From contig NC_067205.1 of NCBI RefSeq assembly GCF_026262505.1, positions 18,659,645-18,723,644 of the forward strand: 64,000 nucleotides of DNA, in the 5' to 3' direction. The DNA is from Trichomonas vaginalis G3 (taxonomy: Eukaryota; Parabasalia; Trichomonadida; Trichomonadidae). Positions 10,005 to 20,076 of the stretch are shown here, piece by piece. The translations under genes and the position numbers were made by a program. The notes beneath the pieces were generated by a model. That model ran no database searches, had not been told where the DNA came from, and worked only from the letters and a program-made list of their open reading frames with translations. Position 1 is the stretch's first letter. The number at the start of each line of letters is the position of its first letter.

Positions 10005-10537
10005 TCTGAACTATAGTTCTTTATGACAATATTGTTTGTCGTTCGTGAGTCAACATTTGATGTTGGTTCAATTGGAACATTAACGGCACCAGCTAAGATG
10101 GATTGCTTCTCATTTCATATAGAATAAAAAACCTTTTATATGTATGAAATGAACAATATACTCGACAAGGGTTTTGAATGTAAAGCTAACGAATGAAAAT
10201 ATTGTTGAATTCACTGAGACAGAAGCTGTGTATAAAGATGTAGAACTACTGAACAAAAGAGCTAAGGGAAGAAGCAGGAACAAACAAAGGGTGGAAGCCT
10301 ATAAAATTTATGTCAATTGATGGCTCAGGAGGTTCAAACATAAAGTATGCAGAAAGTTATAGAGTTTATGCTCTCAAAGGTGAAAAGCCTTCATTTAAGA
10401 ACAGCTATTCTAACGCATATCCTCAAAAGCTAACGGATGGGGAAGTGGATGAATATGAATGACAGCAAAATATTAACAGAAAATGGCGACAGAGATGCAT
10501 GGAATTTGTTTACCATCAGTCAATTGAAGGTTAAACT
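10005..10537. other. decayed element sequence without an open gene
   Basis: There is no long reading frame here. Short rightward stretches have a coding flavour, and a gene relic is likely between about 10170 and 10460. An imperfect inverted pair (CATTTCATAT / ATGTATGAAATG) lies near 10105-10152. Nothing else is recognised. Confidence 0.4.
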
Positions 10538-11421
10538 TTAAAACAATGTTGGTCGTTCCCATGGAATATTTTTGACTTTAATGGTATTAGTCATGATATG
10601 AATCTCAAGGTATGAACGAGGAGAGATGAGAGACTTATATGCTTCCCAAATTTCTTCAAAGGTAATTATACCTGACTGTTTCCAAATGAGTTCAATGTCA
10701 TAGCGTGAGAAACCTTGAAAGATAACGAAGTCAGTTATGAGACGTTTTATGTTTAAAGCTAAAAACCTCCATGTTTGCATAAGTATTGCTACAGTTAAAT
10801 GGTAATGTCTGACTTTAGTAATGATGTTAGCTAATGGTGAGTCTGGTTTTGACACTAAACCTTTACCAGCGAAGTCGTCACAAACGAGCAGAGTGTTTGA
10901 AGGATACTTTTTGAAGGGGTATTTTGAAAGTTTTGACAGAATGTAGTTTGTAAGTCGTTTCATATCGTAAACCCTGAGTATTGACGTAAGTGGTGTTTGT
11001 CAATAATTCTTTCCATCTCCTCAGAAGTCTTTTGCATTCCTGACTGTATAAATTCAACGATGCATAATATTTCCTCTTTACGTCGAATGTAACGTTGAAG
11101 AAATTCAATGAGTTCACTGTCTGGAACTTTAACGACAGAGGCTTGAACTTTTGACATAAATGTTTTCGCTGTTGAGTCCATAGAGTCTGAAGTTGCTGAT
11201 ATAATGATTTGGTCATAATATGAGTCATTTCCTAAACGTTCTGTTATGAGTATATGACGAATGAGGTTAAATGTCTTACCTGAACCCATCTTTCCACAAT
11301 AGAAATACACACCATTTGAACAGAACTCATAGTCCTTACTGAAAGGAAGAATGAGAGAACTGTTGAGCTTTTCACTGCTTTCATTCATGTCTTCATCTAC
11401 GTCATGTATTAAATGCTTCAT
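10538..11421 (-). pseudogene. Polinton genome-packaging ATPase (FtsK/HerA-like)
   Basis: The leftward region encodes a P-loop ATPase of the type that drives DNA into the capsid in Polintons, virophages and adenovirus-like viruses. The Walker A motif GKMGSGKTFN is followed by a strand and helix (DQIIISATSD). A Walker B-like block (TLLVCDDFAG) precedes a sensor-like region (YHLTVAILMQTWRFLALNIK). The length and motif order fit the family. The copy looks broken about once. No counterpart is visible in the second Polinton. Confidence 0.8.
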
Positions 11422-11437
11422 TTTATCTCCATTAAAA

Positions 11438-12319
11438 ATGCAAGTCAGAAATATTCAGAACATAGCACCGAGTCTAACTGACAAGAGTATAAAGATATAC
11501 TATGAACATGTTATGATGAAACCAACCAAAATTCAAGAAAGTCAGTATACTTATGAATATCCAAGACACTGGGTAGAGTATGTAGGAGGTGAGAAAGCTA
11601 TTGAAATAAGACAGGTTCGAAGTATTCCAGCAGGAAGAACAATATTATTGAAGAACTTTAATGTTTTGAGGTATAATGATGAAACAAAGAAGCAAGATAG
11701 TTTTCCTGTTGCTGTGTATGTGAACTTAGATACAGGAGATGACATGAAAGTTTTTAACACAAAGCTTCAAACGGTAGTGAGAGAACAACTGACTGCGGAA
11801 GGACATCCATTACCTTCAGAAGTTACCATAGCATATAATTTTGAAACAAACTCAATAGATTTTAAAGTCGTCTCTGCAAAGAAGTCAGGTTTTACATTTA
11901 ATGAAGCAGATGTATATTCGAATGAAAACTTCAAAGCTATTGCATGGTTAGATAATGACGATTGCTTTAAGAAAATATTTAAATACAGTGACTCAACGAT
12001 GTCAATAGATGACCTTCGTGGAATGTTACCATCGACGTTTACAGTTGAAGGTTCAGCAGGATTGCTTACAAGATTGTCAATTGGTGGCATTTGGTCTCGT
12101 GAAAACATTGTTATAAAATCCAGTATAAGTGAATTTGCTGAAGAATCTATATTATGTCTTTCAAACTACATGTATTCGCCGCCGAAGCATTATAGTATAA
12201 CAAACTTTGTCAGTAAGTTTAACATAAGACTTGTCGAACCTTCTTCAATGAAAGATGTTGTGCTACCTAAAGACGGAAAGGATGGACTCATTATTGAGAT
12301 GATTTTAATAGCATATTAA
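11438..12319 (+). CDS. minor capsid or penton candidate
   Basis: 293 residues from the ATG at 11438, 17 bp from the divergent ATPase start. The frame stays open further upstream but overlaps the ATPase, so the inner ATG is preferred. The sequence is beta-rich throughout (FPVAVYVNLDTGDDMKVFNT, FTVEGSAGLLTRLSIGG) and has no helices typical of an enzyme. Size and position between ATPase and pVI-like genes fit a penton-type minor capsid protein, but I cannot show this from motifs. Its stop overlaps the next ATG, so the genes are tightly packed. Confidence 0.45.
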   Translation: MQVRNIQNIAPSLTDKSIKIYYEHVMMKPTKIQESQYTYEYPRHWVEYVGGEKAIEIRQVRSIPAGRTILLKNFNVLRYNDETKKQDSFPVAVYVNLDTGDDMKVFNTKLQTVVREQLTAEGHPLPSEVTIAYNFETNSIDFKVVSAKKSGFTFNEADVYSNENFKAIAWLDNDDCFKKIFKYSDSTMSIDDLRGMLPSTFTVEGSAGLLTRLSIGGIWSRENIVIKSSISEFAEESILCLSNYMYSPPKHYSITNFVSKFNIRLVEPSSMKDVVLPKDGKDGLIIEMILIAY

Positions 12320-12543
12320 TGAGCTTGTTCTTGAAGGTCATTCATGATGAAATAACTGTTGTAGAAGATGTTAGCAATTGTTCAGACATTTTGAAGCGTA
12401 TAGATGAGATAAGAAAGAAGTTAGATAGACCGCAAAGTGGTGAGGGCGAAGCCCGTGAGAACGCTTATGTTTCATTGACTTTCTCCAGTAACGAGAACTT
12501 TTATGAGATAATATTGAAGAGAGATGATTTTAATATGGTGTAA
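12319..12543 (+). CDS. small Polinton protein, unknown
   Basis: 74 residues. It starts on the last base of the preceding gene and stops directly before the next ATG, so the three are read as one compact run. Leu-rich N-terminus, then a charged helix (SDILKRIDEIRKKLDR). A small GGGCGAAGCCC hairpin lies inside the frame near 12444. No domain is recognised. Confidence 0.45.
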   Translation: MSLFLKVIHDEITVVEDVSNCSDILKRIDEIRKKLDRPQSGEGEARENAYVSLTFSSNENFYEIILKRDDFNMV

Positions 12544-12957
12544 ATGGTAGCTTGGGCAGCTTTAGGCGCAATGGGAACAAAAGCATTAGCATTTGGAGCA
12601 AAAGCACTTGGAGCTTATGACGCAGTAAATAAAATGAGTGGAGGAAGGGTTTCAAAGACATTAGATGCAAATAAAGGAAAGATTGGAGGCTGGGTTGCAA
12701 AGAAGTTAAGATTAAATAAAATAGGGCTCATAAATAAAGCATCCAATTTGGTTGCGACTGAGTCAGAAAATGCTTTAGGAAAGGACGATGAGTTTGCAAA
12801 ACACGCAAAAGACTTTAATGACCAGATGAAAGGTGAAACAATGCATTTCAATAGATTCGATGGAACTAAAGAAAATGTTTCTTCTCCACCAGTAGTTCTT
12901 CCGTATGGTCCCTATGGAATGTATGGAAACCCTTACGAAAGACCATTTGACCATTGA
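12544..12957 (+). CDS. small amphipathic capsid-associated protein, pVI-like candidate
   Basis: 137 residues beginning with a Gly/Ala-rich hydrophobic stretch (AALGAMGTKALAFGAKALGA), then Lys-rich amphipathic helices (GKIGGWVAKKLRLNKIGLIN) and a Pro/Gly/Tyr-rich tail. Adenoviral pVI-like proteins of Polintons often start with such a membrane-active helix and sit next to the capsid genes. The call rests on composition and place and is not proven by a motif. The composition recalls the two MAAG proteins of the second Polinton. Confidence 0.4.
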   Translation: MVAWAALGAMGTKALAFGAKALGAYDAVNKMSGGRVSKTLDANKGKIGGWVAKKLRLNKIGLINKASNLVATESENALGKDDEFAKHAKDFNDQMKGETMHFNRFDGTKENVSSPPVVLPYGPYGMYGNPYERPFDH

Positions 12958-13136
12958 CTGGTGGAAGTAATTGGATCATTATGGACGAAGAAGAAAGACA
13001 GTCAAGTTGGAGACGGACGTAAAGAAAGCAACTAAAAAGAAACCAAGGAAGAGAGTTATAAAGCAATGAGAACGTTTATGTTATGAGAAATTTTTAACGT
13101 TAGTTTTATTTTTACTGAAAATTTTTATTTGATGTA

Positions 13137-13463
13137 ATGACGAAAACTATTGAGATAACAAACTACAACGGTCATGAGTTCAAGAATTTGTTCTTCGTTC
13201 CGCGTGAGAATACATTCTATCAGATACGAGGGAGAAAGGGTAAAGTTAGTTTAAGCATTTATGATAGCAAACATAATGGAAGATATATACAAGCAGTAGA
13301 TACAAACGGTAAGCGTGTTTCATTACATTTGTCAAAACTTATAAACATTAATTATGACAGCGACTTTGACTCAGACGATTGGAGCGACAGTAGTGATACT
13401 GAAGAATATGAACTATTATGCGAAGCACAGCAATGGAAAGAGTTGCAATACTTTTGTAAATGA
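13137..13463 (+). CDS. small protein with acidic tail, unknown
   Basis: 108 residues. The N-terminal 75 are beta-like (FYQIRGRKGKVSLSIYDSKH, then VSLHLSKLI). An Asp/Ser run follows (YDSDFDSDDWSDSSDTEEYE), and the end is Cys-containing. The stop codon lies at the edge of the 12-bp minisatellite. No domain is recognised. It is the last frame that clearly belongs to Polinton 1. Confidence 0.4.
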   Translation: MTKTIEITNYNGHEFKNLFFVPRENTFYQIRGRKGKVSLSIYDSKHNGRYIQAVDTNGKRVSLHLSKLININYDSDFDSDDWSDSSDTEEYELLCEAQQWKELQYFCK

Positions 13464-13553
13464 GAACATTAGTGGGAACGTTAGTGAGAACGTTAGTGAG
13501 AACGTTAGTGAGAACGTTAGTGAGAACGTTAGTGAGAACGTTAGTGAGAACGT
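13461..13553. repeat. 12-bp minisatellite (GAGAACGTTAGT)
   Basis: About seven and a half copies of a 12-bp unit run head to tail, the first slightly changed. The unit length is a multiple of three, so frames run through it on both strands, giving spurious ENVSENVS-type proteins. Isolated ACGTTAGT words also occur at 13096 and 13722. Confidence 0.95.
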
Positions 13554-13947
13554 TTATTTTTTCATGCACGTGCATTGTGTCGCGGGGAGTTGCCATGGGC
13601 AATGACCTGCGCACAATATATAACGTACAGAGAGGTGAGATGAGGTGGTTTATGTGATAAATACTTTACGTGGCAGAAATAGTTTAAGGTTATTAGAAAT
13701 ATTGCATATGCGATGTAAAATATACGTTAGTGGTTTTGTAAAGTGTCAGATTGACATATCTTCGGTAAGATGGCGTGCAGTGCCACCGTACTGAAGATAT
13801 GTATACTAACTTAAGAACCGATAACATTTACAAAATATTAAATTTATTTTGTAAATTTTCCAAAAGCCTTAGTACCAATGTAATATAAATGCTCCAAAAA
13901 TACCATCCCTCCTTCCAAAAGCGTAAGAACCGATAACATTTACAAAA
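13554..13947. other. no gene; hairpin and a duplicated 30-bp word next to the transposon
   Basis: No open frame. An imperfect stem-loop of about 20-bp arms lies at 13754-13803 (ACATATCTTC ... GAAGATATGT). A word starting AAGAACCGATAACATTTAC occurs twice, near 13813 and 13924; the second copy touches the left end of the next transposon. This stretch could be the end of Polinton 1 or host DNA. Confidence 0.5.
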
Positions 13948-14680
13948 TATTAAATGTTATAGACCGAAAATAGATTTTTTCGGTTTTCTCTTCAAATAAT
14001 TGAAAGAATGATACTATTATAGGTTTATTATATTATATAGCATATAATCATGCTATAGCCGAAAATTATAAGTTTTGAGAAGATTGAATATAACACAATT
14101 AAATTTGAATGTAAGTTAAATTGCTTGTTGTTTTTAATATCTATTTAATGAGAAATCCAATATTGCAAAATTCAAATTGAATGATTGAAAGAACAGAAAA
14201 AGTCATTCTTTTCAATTTCGAATATGTTTCATTGTATTTATAATTATATGGCAAATAAGATATTTAAACTTGATTTTTGAAGGAAAATTCACAAAATTGA
14301 ATAAATTCAAATAATTTTTATTCAAAAATAAACTAGTTATTTGAGTTTAATACTAATTATCTATTCAAACTACAAAGTTTGTAATTTAAAATATTTTGTG
14401 AGATCAGATTGAATTAATTCAAGGTTCTTTTCAATTAATATTAATGACCATATTACGCATTTTCGAACATTCTAAACCAAATATATAAAAATGGGAGACG
14501 AATGTTAAATTTGCTAGACATAAAGAAGTTGTTTACCGAGTTTTAGCTCTTATCTCTAACAAAAAATTAATTTTTAAAAAAATGACCGAATATGTTTCAC
14601 AGCGAGAAAAAAATAAAAGGCAAGATAGAATTTTCTAGACATAAAGAAGTTATCTACCAAGTGTCAGCTGTTACTTCTTC
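13948..14680. repeat. left terminal inverted repeat of the rve transposon
   Basis: It matches the right end in reverse complement over roughly 730 bp with few differences. The match is lost soon after TAGACATAAAGAAGTTATCT near 14648-14680. Confidence 0.85.
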
Positions 14681-15069
14681 TCAATACTGATATAAAATAA
14701 AAATCTTTATTATTTATTTAACCTTTATTGTTTCATTAAACTTCATTTATTTTATATTATAGTTTTATTCTTTTAGCTACTTGTAAAATATTCTAATTTT
14801 ATATCATCATTTTACCGGATTATTCTTCAGTACATCGATTGTGTATCTAAAATAATATCATTATCCTTATTCTGTTTTTTCCAAAATTCTTTTAAATATC
14901 TTTTTTGGTTAGATTACTTTATACTTTTTACTTTTATTTTTTAATTTCAAAAAAAATTTGGTGATTGTTCTATTCTGTTACAATGTGCATTATCATTTTC
15001 TAATGAATTATTCATTACATACATTTAAAAAAACTTGTTAAAAATGAAATTAAAAAATTATGTTTATTA

Positions 15070-16064
15070 TTACGCTGTGAATGTGTCAACAGCGGTCATG
15101 CCTGTATCTGTATCCCATATTTGCCACAACCTTTCTGTATCTGCATTTGTATATTTCGGTTTCAGCTGATACATTTGATTTGGCGTGTAATTTGTTCCAG
15201 TTAATGGATTAATTGGGAGATCTTCATGCGGTGTGTTATTATTGTACTCCCAAATAAAGGCAGGAATAGCCTGAATGCTTTGGCAGCGCTCCAATGTCGG
15301 CCAGAATCTCTCAATCTTCCCATTTTGGTAGGGAGAATGAGAGTCTGTATGCCGCCATTGGGCGCCCCAAAGATCAAGTAGATCTTGAAAGGCGCCCCTA
15401 TTTTCTGAACCGTTGTCGGTCCAGAAACAATAAGGGGCGCCAAATTCAATGAAGGCGGAAGCCGCAACGTTCGCTGTCGTCGCTGCCAGCATATCTGGTA
15501 TTTGTATACACGCTAGGACTTTGCGGCTAAAATCGTCGATTATGCCATAAATATACTGGCCACGAACACCCCTAAAATAATGAACATCTGCGTGCCAGAT
15601 AAGATTGGGTGAAAGCGCCCAATATCTTACTGCTGTTTCTGCCCGGCATGCTCTAATCGCGTCTTGGTGAAATGATTTTCTTTGAAGTATCTGCGTACTT
15701 CTCTATAAGATACATCAATTTGTTGTAATTTCAAACGTTTCCATTGTTTTGTTTGACCACAGGGAAAGGCCCAGTGGTCATGTATCACAGCAAGAGCTTT
15801 GATTTGGTCGTAGGGATTGACCCTACGACCTTTCTTGCCTTTAGGCAATGGGATATTCTGTAAGCTAAATTGATTTTGTAAAAAAGATTTTGAAACATCT
15901 AAATATTTGAAATCATTTGATTGAAGGGTTGGGGCGATGGGAACATGGGTGCAAGCTTCTTCCCATGTCATTTTACCTTCTTCAATCTGATTGGAAATAC
16001 CAATTAGGTAAATTCGATCGACATACCCTTTGTAAGGATTCATTCTAATGAAGTACGTTAACAA
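15070..16064 (-). pseudogene. rve-type transposase, frame-shifted
   Basis: The N-terminal half, from the ATG at 16064, covers about 145 residues with a helix-turn-helix-like region (KRLKLQQIDVSYREVRRYFK). The catalytic half is in another frame and starts before its first ATG, about 15630: LIWHADVHYF gives the first Asp, FWTDNGSENRGAF the second, and SPYQNGKIERFWPTLE the Glu. The DDE set is therefore present. One frame change near 15.61-15.63 kb separates the halves, so the protein is probably not made unless by frameshifting, as bacterial IS3/IS481 kin sometimes do. The C-terminus keeps an integrase-like YNNNTPHEDLPINPLTGTNY block. Confidence 0.8.
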
Positions 16065-16220
16065 TCAAAATATTCTATAAGTGTCTAGTATGGAGTTCAA
16101 AAGAATAAAGAAAATGGTAACGTAAATAAACGTATTATGAAATAATTTATAATTAAAATGAAAAAAAGAAAAAATAATAAGTAAAGTGACTGGAAATGAA
16201 AATGAAAATCAGTGTACAGT

Positions 16221-17011
16221 TTTATTTTTTTCTCGCTGTGAAACGTATTCGGTCATTTTTTTAAAAATTAATTTTTTGTTAGAGATAAGAGCTAAAACTC
16301 GGTAAACAACTTCTTTATGTCTAGAAAATTCTATCTTGCCTTTTATTTTTTTCTCGCTGTGAAACGTATTCGGTCATTTTTTTAAAAATTAATTTTTTGT
16401 TAGAGATAAGAGCTAAAACTCGGTAAACAACTTCTTTATGTCTAGCAAATTTAACATTCGTCTCCCATTTTTATATATTTGGTTTAGAATGTTCGAAAAT
16501 GCGTAATATGGTCATTAATATTAATTGAAAAGAACCTTGAATTAATTCAATCTGATCTCACAAAATATTTTAAATTACAAACTTTGTAGTTTGAATAGAT
16601 AATTAGTATTAAACTCAAATAACTAGTTTATTTTTGAATAAAAATTATTTGAATTTATTCAATTTTGTGAATTTTCCTTCAAAAATCAAGTTTAAATATC
16701 TTATTTGCCATATAATTATAAATACAATGAAACATATTCGAAATTGAAAAGAATGACTTTTTCTGTTCTTTCAATCATTCAATTTGAATTTTGCAATATT
16801 GGATTTCTCATTAAATAGATATTAAAAACAACAAGCAATTTAACTTACATTCAAATTTAATTGTGTTATATTCAATCTTCTCAAAACTTATAATTTTCGG
16901 CTATAGCATGATTATATGCTATATAATATAATAAACCTATAATAGTATCATTCTTTCAATTATTTGAAGAGAAAACCGAAAAAATCTATTTTCGGTCTAT
17001 AACATTTAATA
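16221..17011. repeat. right terminal inverted repeat with a 121-bp tandem duplication
   Basis: The stretch starting TTTATTTTTTTCTCGCTGTG occurs at 16221 and again at 16342, a 121-bp period, so the right end is longer than needed to match the left. Beyond the duplication the sequence mirrors the left end base by base with rare changes, including the outer CGGTCTATAACATTTAAT. Confidence 0.9.
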
Positions 17012-17730
17012 AGGCGCTGTTGGCCTCTATCCATAGCCGAAGTGATATTAACGTATGTTAACGTACAAAGTAAAAACATGTTTTTTCTTTTTAAAATCAT
17101 TTAGTAATTAATAATATTTAGCACACATAGTAAAAACATTAAAATTTATAAGAATCGTTATGAAGAAAAATTGAGAACATATGATTTTTATTTAAGAAAA
17201 TGATTAAATAATATATAAATAACCATATAAACAACATTTTAGATTCCTCTGAAAAGGGTATCTCAAATTGGTCTATGACCAATTGAATGGTTCGCCGGTT
17301 ATTCAAGGTACGGTAATATATTTTGTCACTTTTTTGATTTCAATAAAACCGATTGTAAATTCAAAAATGGGATGGTTGATCATTGAAGACATATTTGGGA
17401 AGTAACTTTTTTCCCAAAAATAATTGCTCTTAGATTTTTCTCCCCTAAAATCTTTCAGATCAAAGGATATTCTCGAGTAGTCAATTGGGTTACTTTAAGT
17501 TTTGAGTGATTAAATACCAAAGCACTAAAATATACTTCGATCGGGTTTTTACACATGGAAAGGCAGCGAGATTATTCCATCCTTAACGATAGAATTTCAA
17601 AAAAAAATTTACTCGCTATGGAAAATAAAATGAAACATAATGTATTTCAATTTATAAAAATAAAGAAGTCAACAGAAACATTTAAAATAGAATTTCTAAC
17701 CTAAATGAATTTTATCATTATTGAATTAAT
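17012..17730. other. AT-rich intergenic, no gene seen
   Basis: No coding stretch, repeat or end of a known element was recognised. A short duplicated word (AGTAAAAACAT) occurs at about 17071 and 17129. Confidence 0.5.
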
Positions 17731-18828
17731 CTAGAATGCAGATATAATTTCACCTTTTGTTTCAGAAACTAAATCTACGAGATGAGGATAAACAGATTTG
17801 AATCCTCTTTGGTCATCATCACTGAAGCAAACAAGATAAACATCAAGACCACTTTCGTGAATAAGTTCTCGATTTGCTTTGATTGATCGACAAATCAATT
17901 CTGGTGGATTGTTGAAATATCCAACACCAAGACATGTTAGAACAAGTTTATCACTTCCTTGCAGCATACGATATTTTATAGAGTTCTCAATGCCGCTCAA
18001 TATACTTAGTTTATACTCTGTTTTAAGCAAATTTTCTAATGATGATATGACATTTTTGTTATTAATGTCACAATAATCTCCAAATGAATACGAAGAACAG
18101 AAGAGTTGGTTAACAAACTGATTTCGTTCACTATCTTTATATTCATGACCTTTAACTCTATCTGTTGTGATCTGAACTTTCTCATGAACACCAATTTGAT
18201 AATTGTTTTCGTCACGAAAATCAAATTCGTTCAATTTAGAAATTTCTTCTTTTGTGTTCAAGAAAACTTTTCCTTTGATGACTTTTAAAGGGGTTCTAGA
18301 CAATAAATTGATATCATGAGATAGTTGGCCTTTATGACCTTCATGGTCAACAAAATAATTTCTGTACAGCAAAGCACCAAAAGATGAAACAGAAAGAGTC
18401 GGTCCTTGTGTAAAATCAGTGGAATATCTCGAAATTCCTGACGAAGGAGACTCAAGATGTGAAGCAAACTCAAGACAATTGAAGTTCGATGCACATTGGA
18501 ATGTTGATCCATTGAAATCTCGAAGGTTTTGCATCTTCATCACATCAACTAATTCCAGTTTCGTAGATTTAGTCCTGTTACCTCGAATAATGTTGAATCT
18601 TCCTTTCCCACGTGGTTTACAGTTAAATGATTTAATGTCTCTAATACTGAAATGACCGCAGCCGTATTTTTTACCGTTAATTTTAGATTCAACTTCCTGG
18701 AAATAGCCATCATCTTTCAATTTCATGTATTTATAAATATTATCGATCCTTTCGCTAAAACCAACATGGTGGAAAAACCAATCCTTTGCTTGATATGTTC
18801 GTAACATTAAAATTTTAAAAAGTGACAT
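17731..18828 (-). CDS. conserved protein, possibly PARG/macrodomain-like
   Basis: 365 residues from the ATG at 18828; a longer frame begins with TTG and is not used. The middle carries FQCASNFNCLEF, then FTQGPTLSVSSFGALLYRNY. The C-terminal third has TCLGVGYFNNPPELICRSIK and VYLVCFSDDDQRGF. The LGxGxFxNPPE pattern is what one sees near the end of poly(ADP-ribose) glycohydrolase and macrodomain folds, and the NCLEF/TQGP/YRNYF block recalls a family of uncharacterised eukaryotic proteins. An ADP-ribose role is therefore possible but unproven. The frame is whole and host-like, with no signal peptide or membrane segment. Confidence 0.6.
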   Translation of the reverse strand: MSLFKILMLRTYQAKDWFFHHVGFSERIDNIYKYMKLKDDGYFQEVESKINGKKYGCGHFSIRDIKSFNCKPRGKGRFNIIRGNRTKSTKLELVDVMKMQNLRDFNGSTFQCASNFNCLEFASHLESPSSGISRYSTDFTQGPTLSVSSFGALLYRNYFVDHEGHKGQLSHDINLLSRTPLKVIKGKVFLNTKEEISKLNEFDFRDENNYQIGVHEKVQITTDRVKGHEYKDSERNQFVNQLFCSSYSFGDYCDINNKNVISSLENLLKTEYKLSILSGIENSIKYRMLQGSDKLVLTCLGVGYFNNPPELICRSIKANRELIHESGLDVYLVCFSDDDQRGFKSVYPHLVDLVSETKGEIISAF

Positions 18829-19225
18829 TTTCAATAAATTTTTAACAAATTCAAGAAAATTTATTTATATATTTGTTTTAGTAATTTCCAAAGGTTTTTC
18901 TTTCTCTACTTTCTTTTCTTTTTCTGGCTTCTTTTCCTTTACAGGATTAGTTTTATTTGGTCGTACCTTATAGTTTAAGGGTAGGGTTGTTAGATTCCCG
19001 ACGTTAGGTCGACAAAAAATTTGGAAATTTAATTTCCGAAATCGAAATTATATTAATGTTTTTAATATTCTTATATCAAAAGGATTAAAGTTCATTAAGA
19101 GAAAAACAATTCTTCTTCTTCAATCTATTGGCGCATTTATTTCTACACGCCAATAAGGAAGGGAAAATTATAAGACACTATGGTGTCTTCAAAACGCTAA
19201 TTTTTGATATTTTTAACAACCCTAT
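18829..19225. other. intergenic, with a short lysine-rich leftward relic
   Basis: On the minus strand an open stretch from about 19055 to the stop at 18865 reads RPNVGNLTTLPLNYKVRPNK and continues Lys/Glu-rich (EKKPEKEKKVEKEKPLEI). It has no ATG and could be the tail of a lost gene or chance. The rest is AT-rich with nothing recognised. Confidence 0.35.
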
Positions 19226-20076
19226 TTAAGGGTGCACACGAGAGGATCATGTAAACTTCAGAATTTAGAACCTTATTTTTAGGCATTATCTTGGCTACCT
19301 ATTTAGGCTCGAAAAGCAAAAAATATCAAAAAATACAACTTGACTCCATTATGACCCTTTCATGGAGGTAGTTTTTATCCGCTAGTATTTTCCCTTTGAA
19401 TCTCTTTACAATTCGAAATCAAATTCAAACCTCAGTAGAAGAAAGGAAGAATCGACTTACTACGGTTGTAATACGAATAAATACATATATTTAATTATTT
19501 TTATTTACATAATAATTGTTTGAAGCTCATATTCCATCAAATTTTTAAATAAAAACATTAAAATGTTGAAAATGTTCATATATTTTAATAGGGTTTTGGC
19601 ACTTTATTGAGGAATTACTACATACATAGTCGAACTGAACTTGATATTTTGAAATTTAAATTATTTATCAAAATTAAAATTTAACTTGAAATTTATAATT
19701 ATTTAGTCATATTTTGCATAATTCTAGGTAGATTTTGTAAAAAATCAAGAAAGAAAAATTTTAACGTGGTTTATTTTTTCTTTTTTATAATAATACATAT
19801 TATTATATAATTAACATATTCATAATGTTTCACCCTTTCAAAAATATAATCCTCCTCCTCTCAAATAAACGTACATACAGGTGGCCTCTTTTTTCAAAAA
19901 ATTAAAATTTGAAATTTTGGGCTCAAATATTAGAGATTTTTTCAACCTTCAACGATATATGTTGTCTATATCAGACCTCCTTTCTTTTTGATACTTAACA
20001 TTGTTCCTAAATCTTAGCCGTTAAGGCTGTTCTGAAAATATTTTTTTTTTCGAAAAAATTCGAAAAAAATTCTTAA

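Larger units (their letters stand above)
1..13553 (+). mobile_element. Polinton (Maverick) 1, left end outside the window
   Basis: A virus-like Polinton identified by a protein-primed family B polymerase, an rve integrase and an FtsK/HerA-type packaging ATPase, with fibre-like and small capsid-associated candidates. Its left part lies beyond base 1. No right inverted end matching that of the second Polinton is visible, so the right limit is set at the last block that looks like element sequence, the 12-bp minisatellite, and may lie further right. The polymerase-integrase half is almost identical to the second Polinton, while the half after 5.27 kb is unrelated. It is a broken copy with roughly four or five breaks, mostly in the structural half, which therefore looks older or less maintained than the replication half. 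Confidence 0.85.
13948..17011 (-). mobile_element. DNA transposon with rve transposase, IS481EU-like
   Basis: A 3.06-kb element bounded by very long inverted repeats, each over 0.7 kb, with outer ends ATTAAATGTTATAGACCG at 13949 and its complement ending at 17010. The centre encodes a DDE transposase of the retroviral-integrase fold. In T. vaginalis such elements have been classed as IS481EU, and this is the most likely family; another rve class cannot be excluded. No clear target duplication is visible beyond an AT at each end. The right inverted end carries an internal tandem duplication that the left end has only in part. Confidence 0.75.

Noticed and set aside
13348-13657. Overlapping frames on both strands with ENVSENVS or LVRTLVRT repeats
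   Set aside because: They are reading frames through a 12-bp satellite, whose length is a multiple of three, and have no other content.
15070-16064. Second Polinton integrase
   Set aside because: The rve core is of a different type, and the gene sits between its own 0.7-kb inverted repeats, so it belongs to a separate DNA transposon.
13948-17011. LTR element
   Set aside because: The long terminal repeats are inverted, not direct, and there is no reverse transcriptase.
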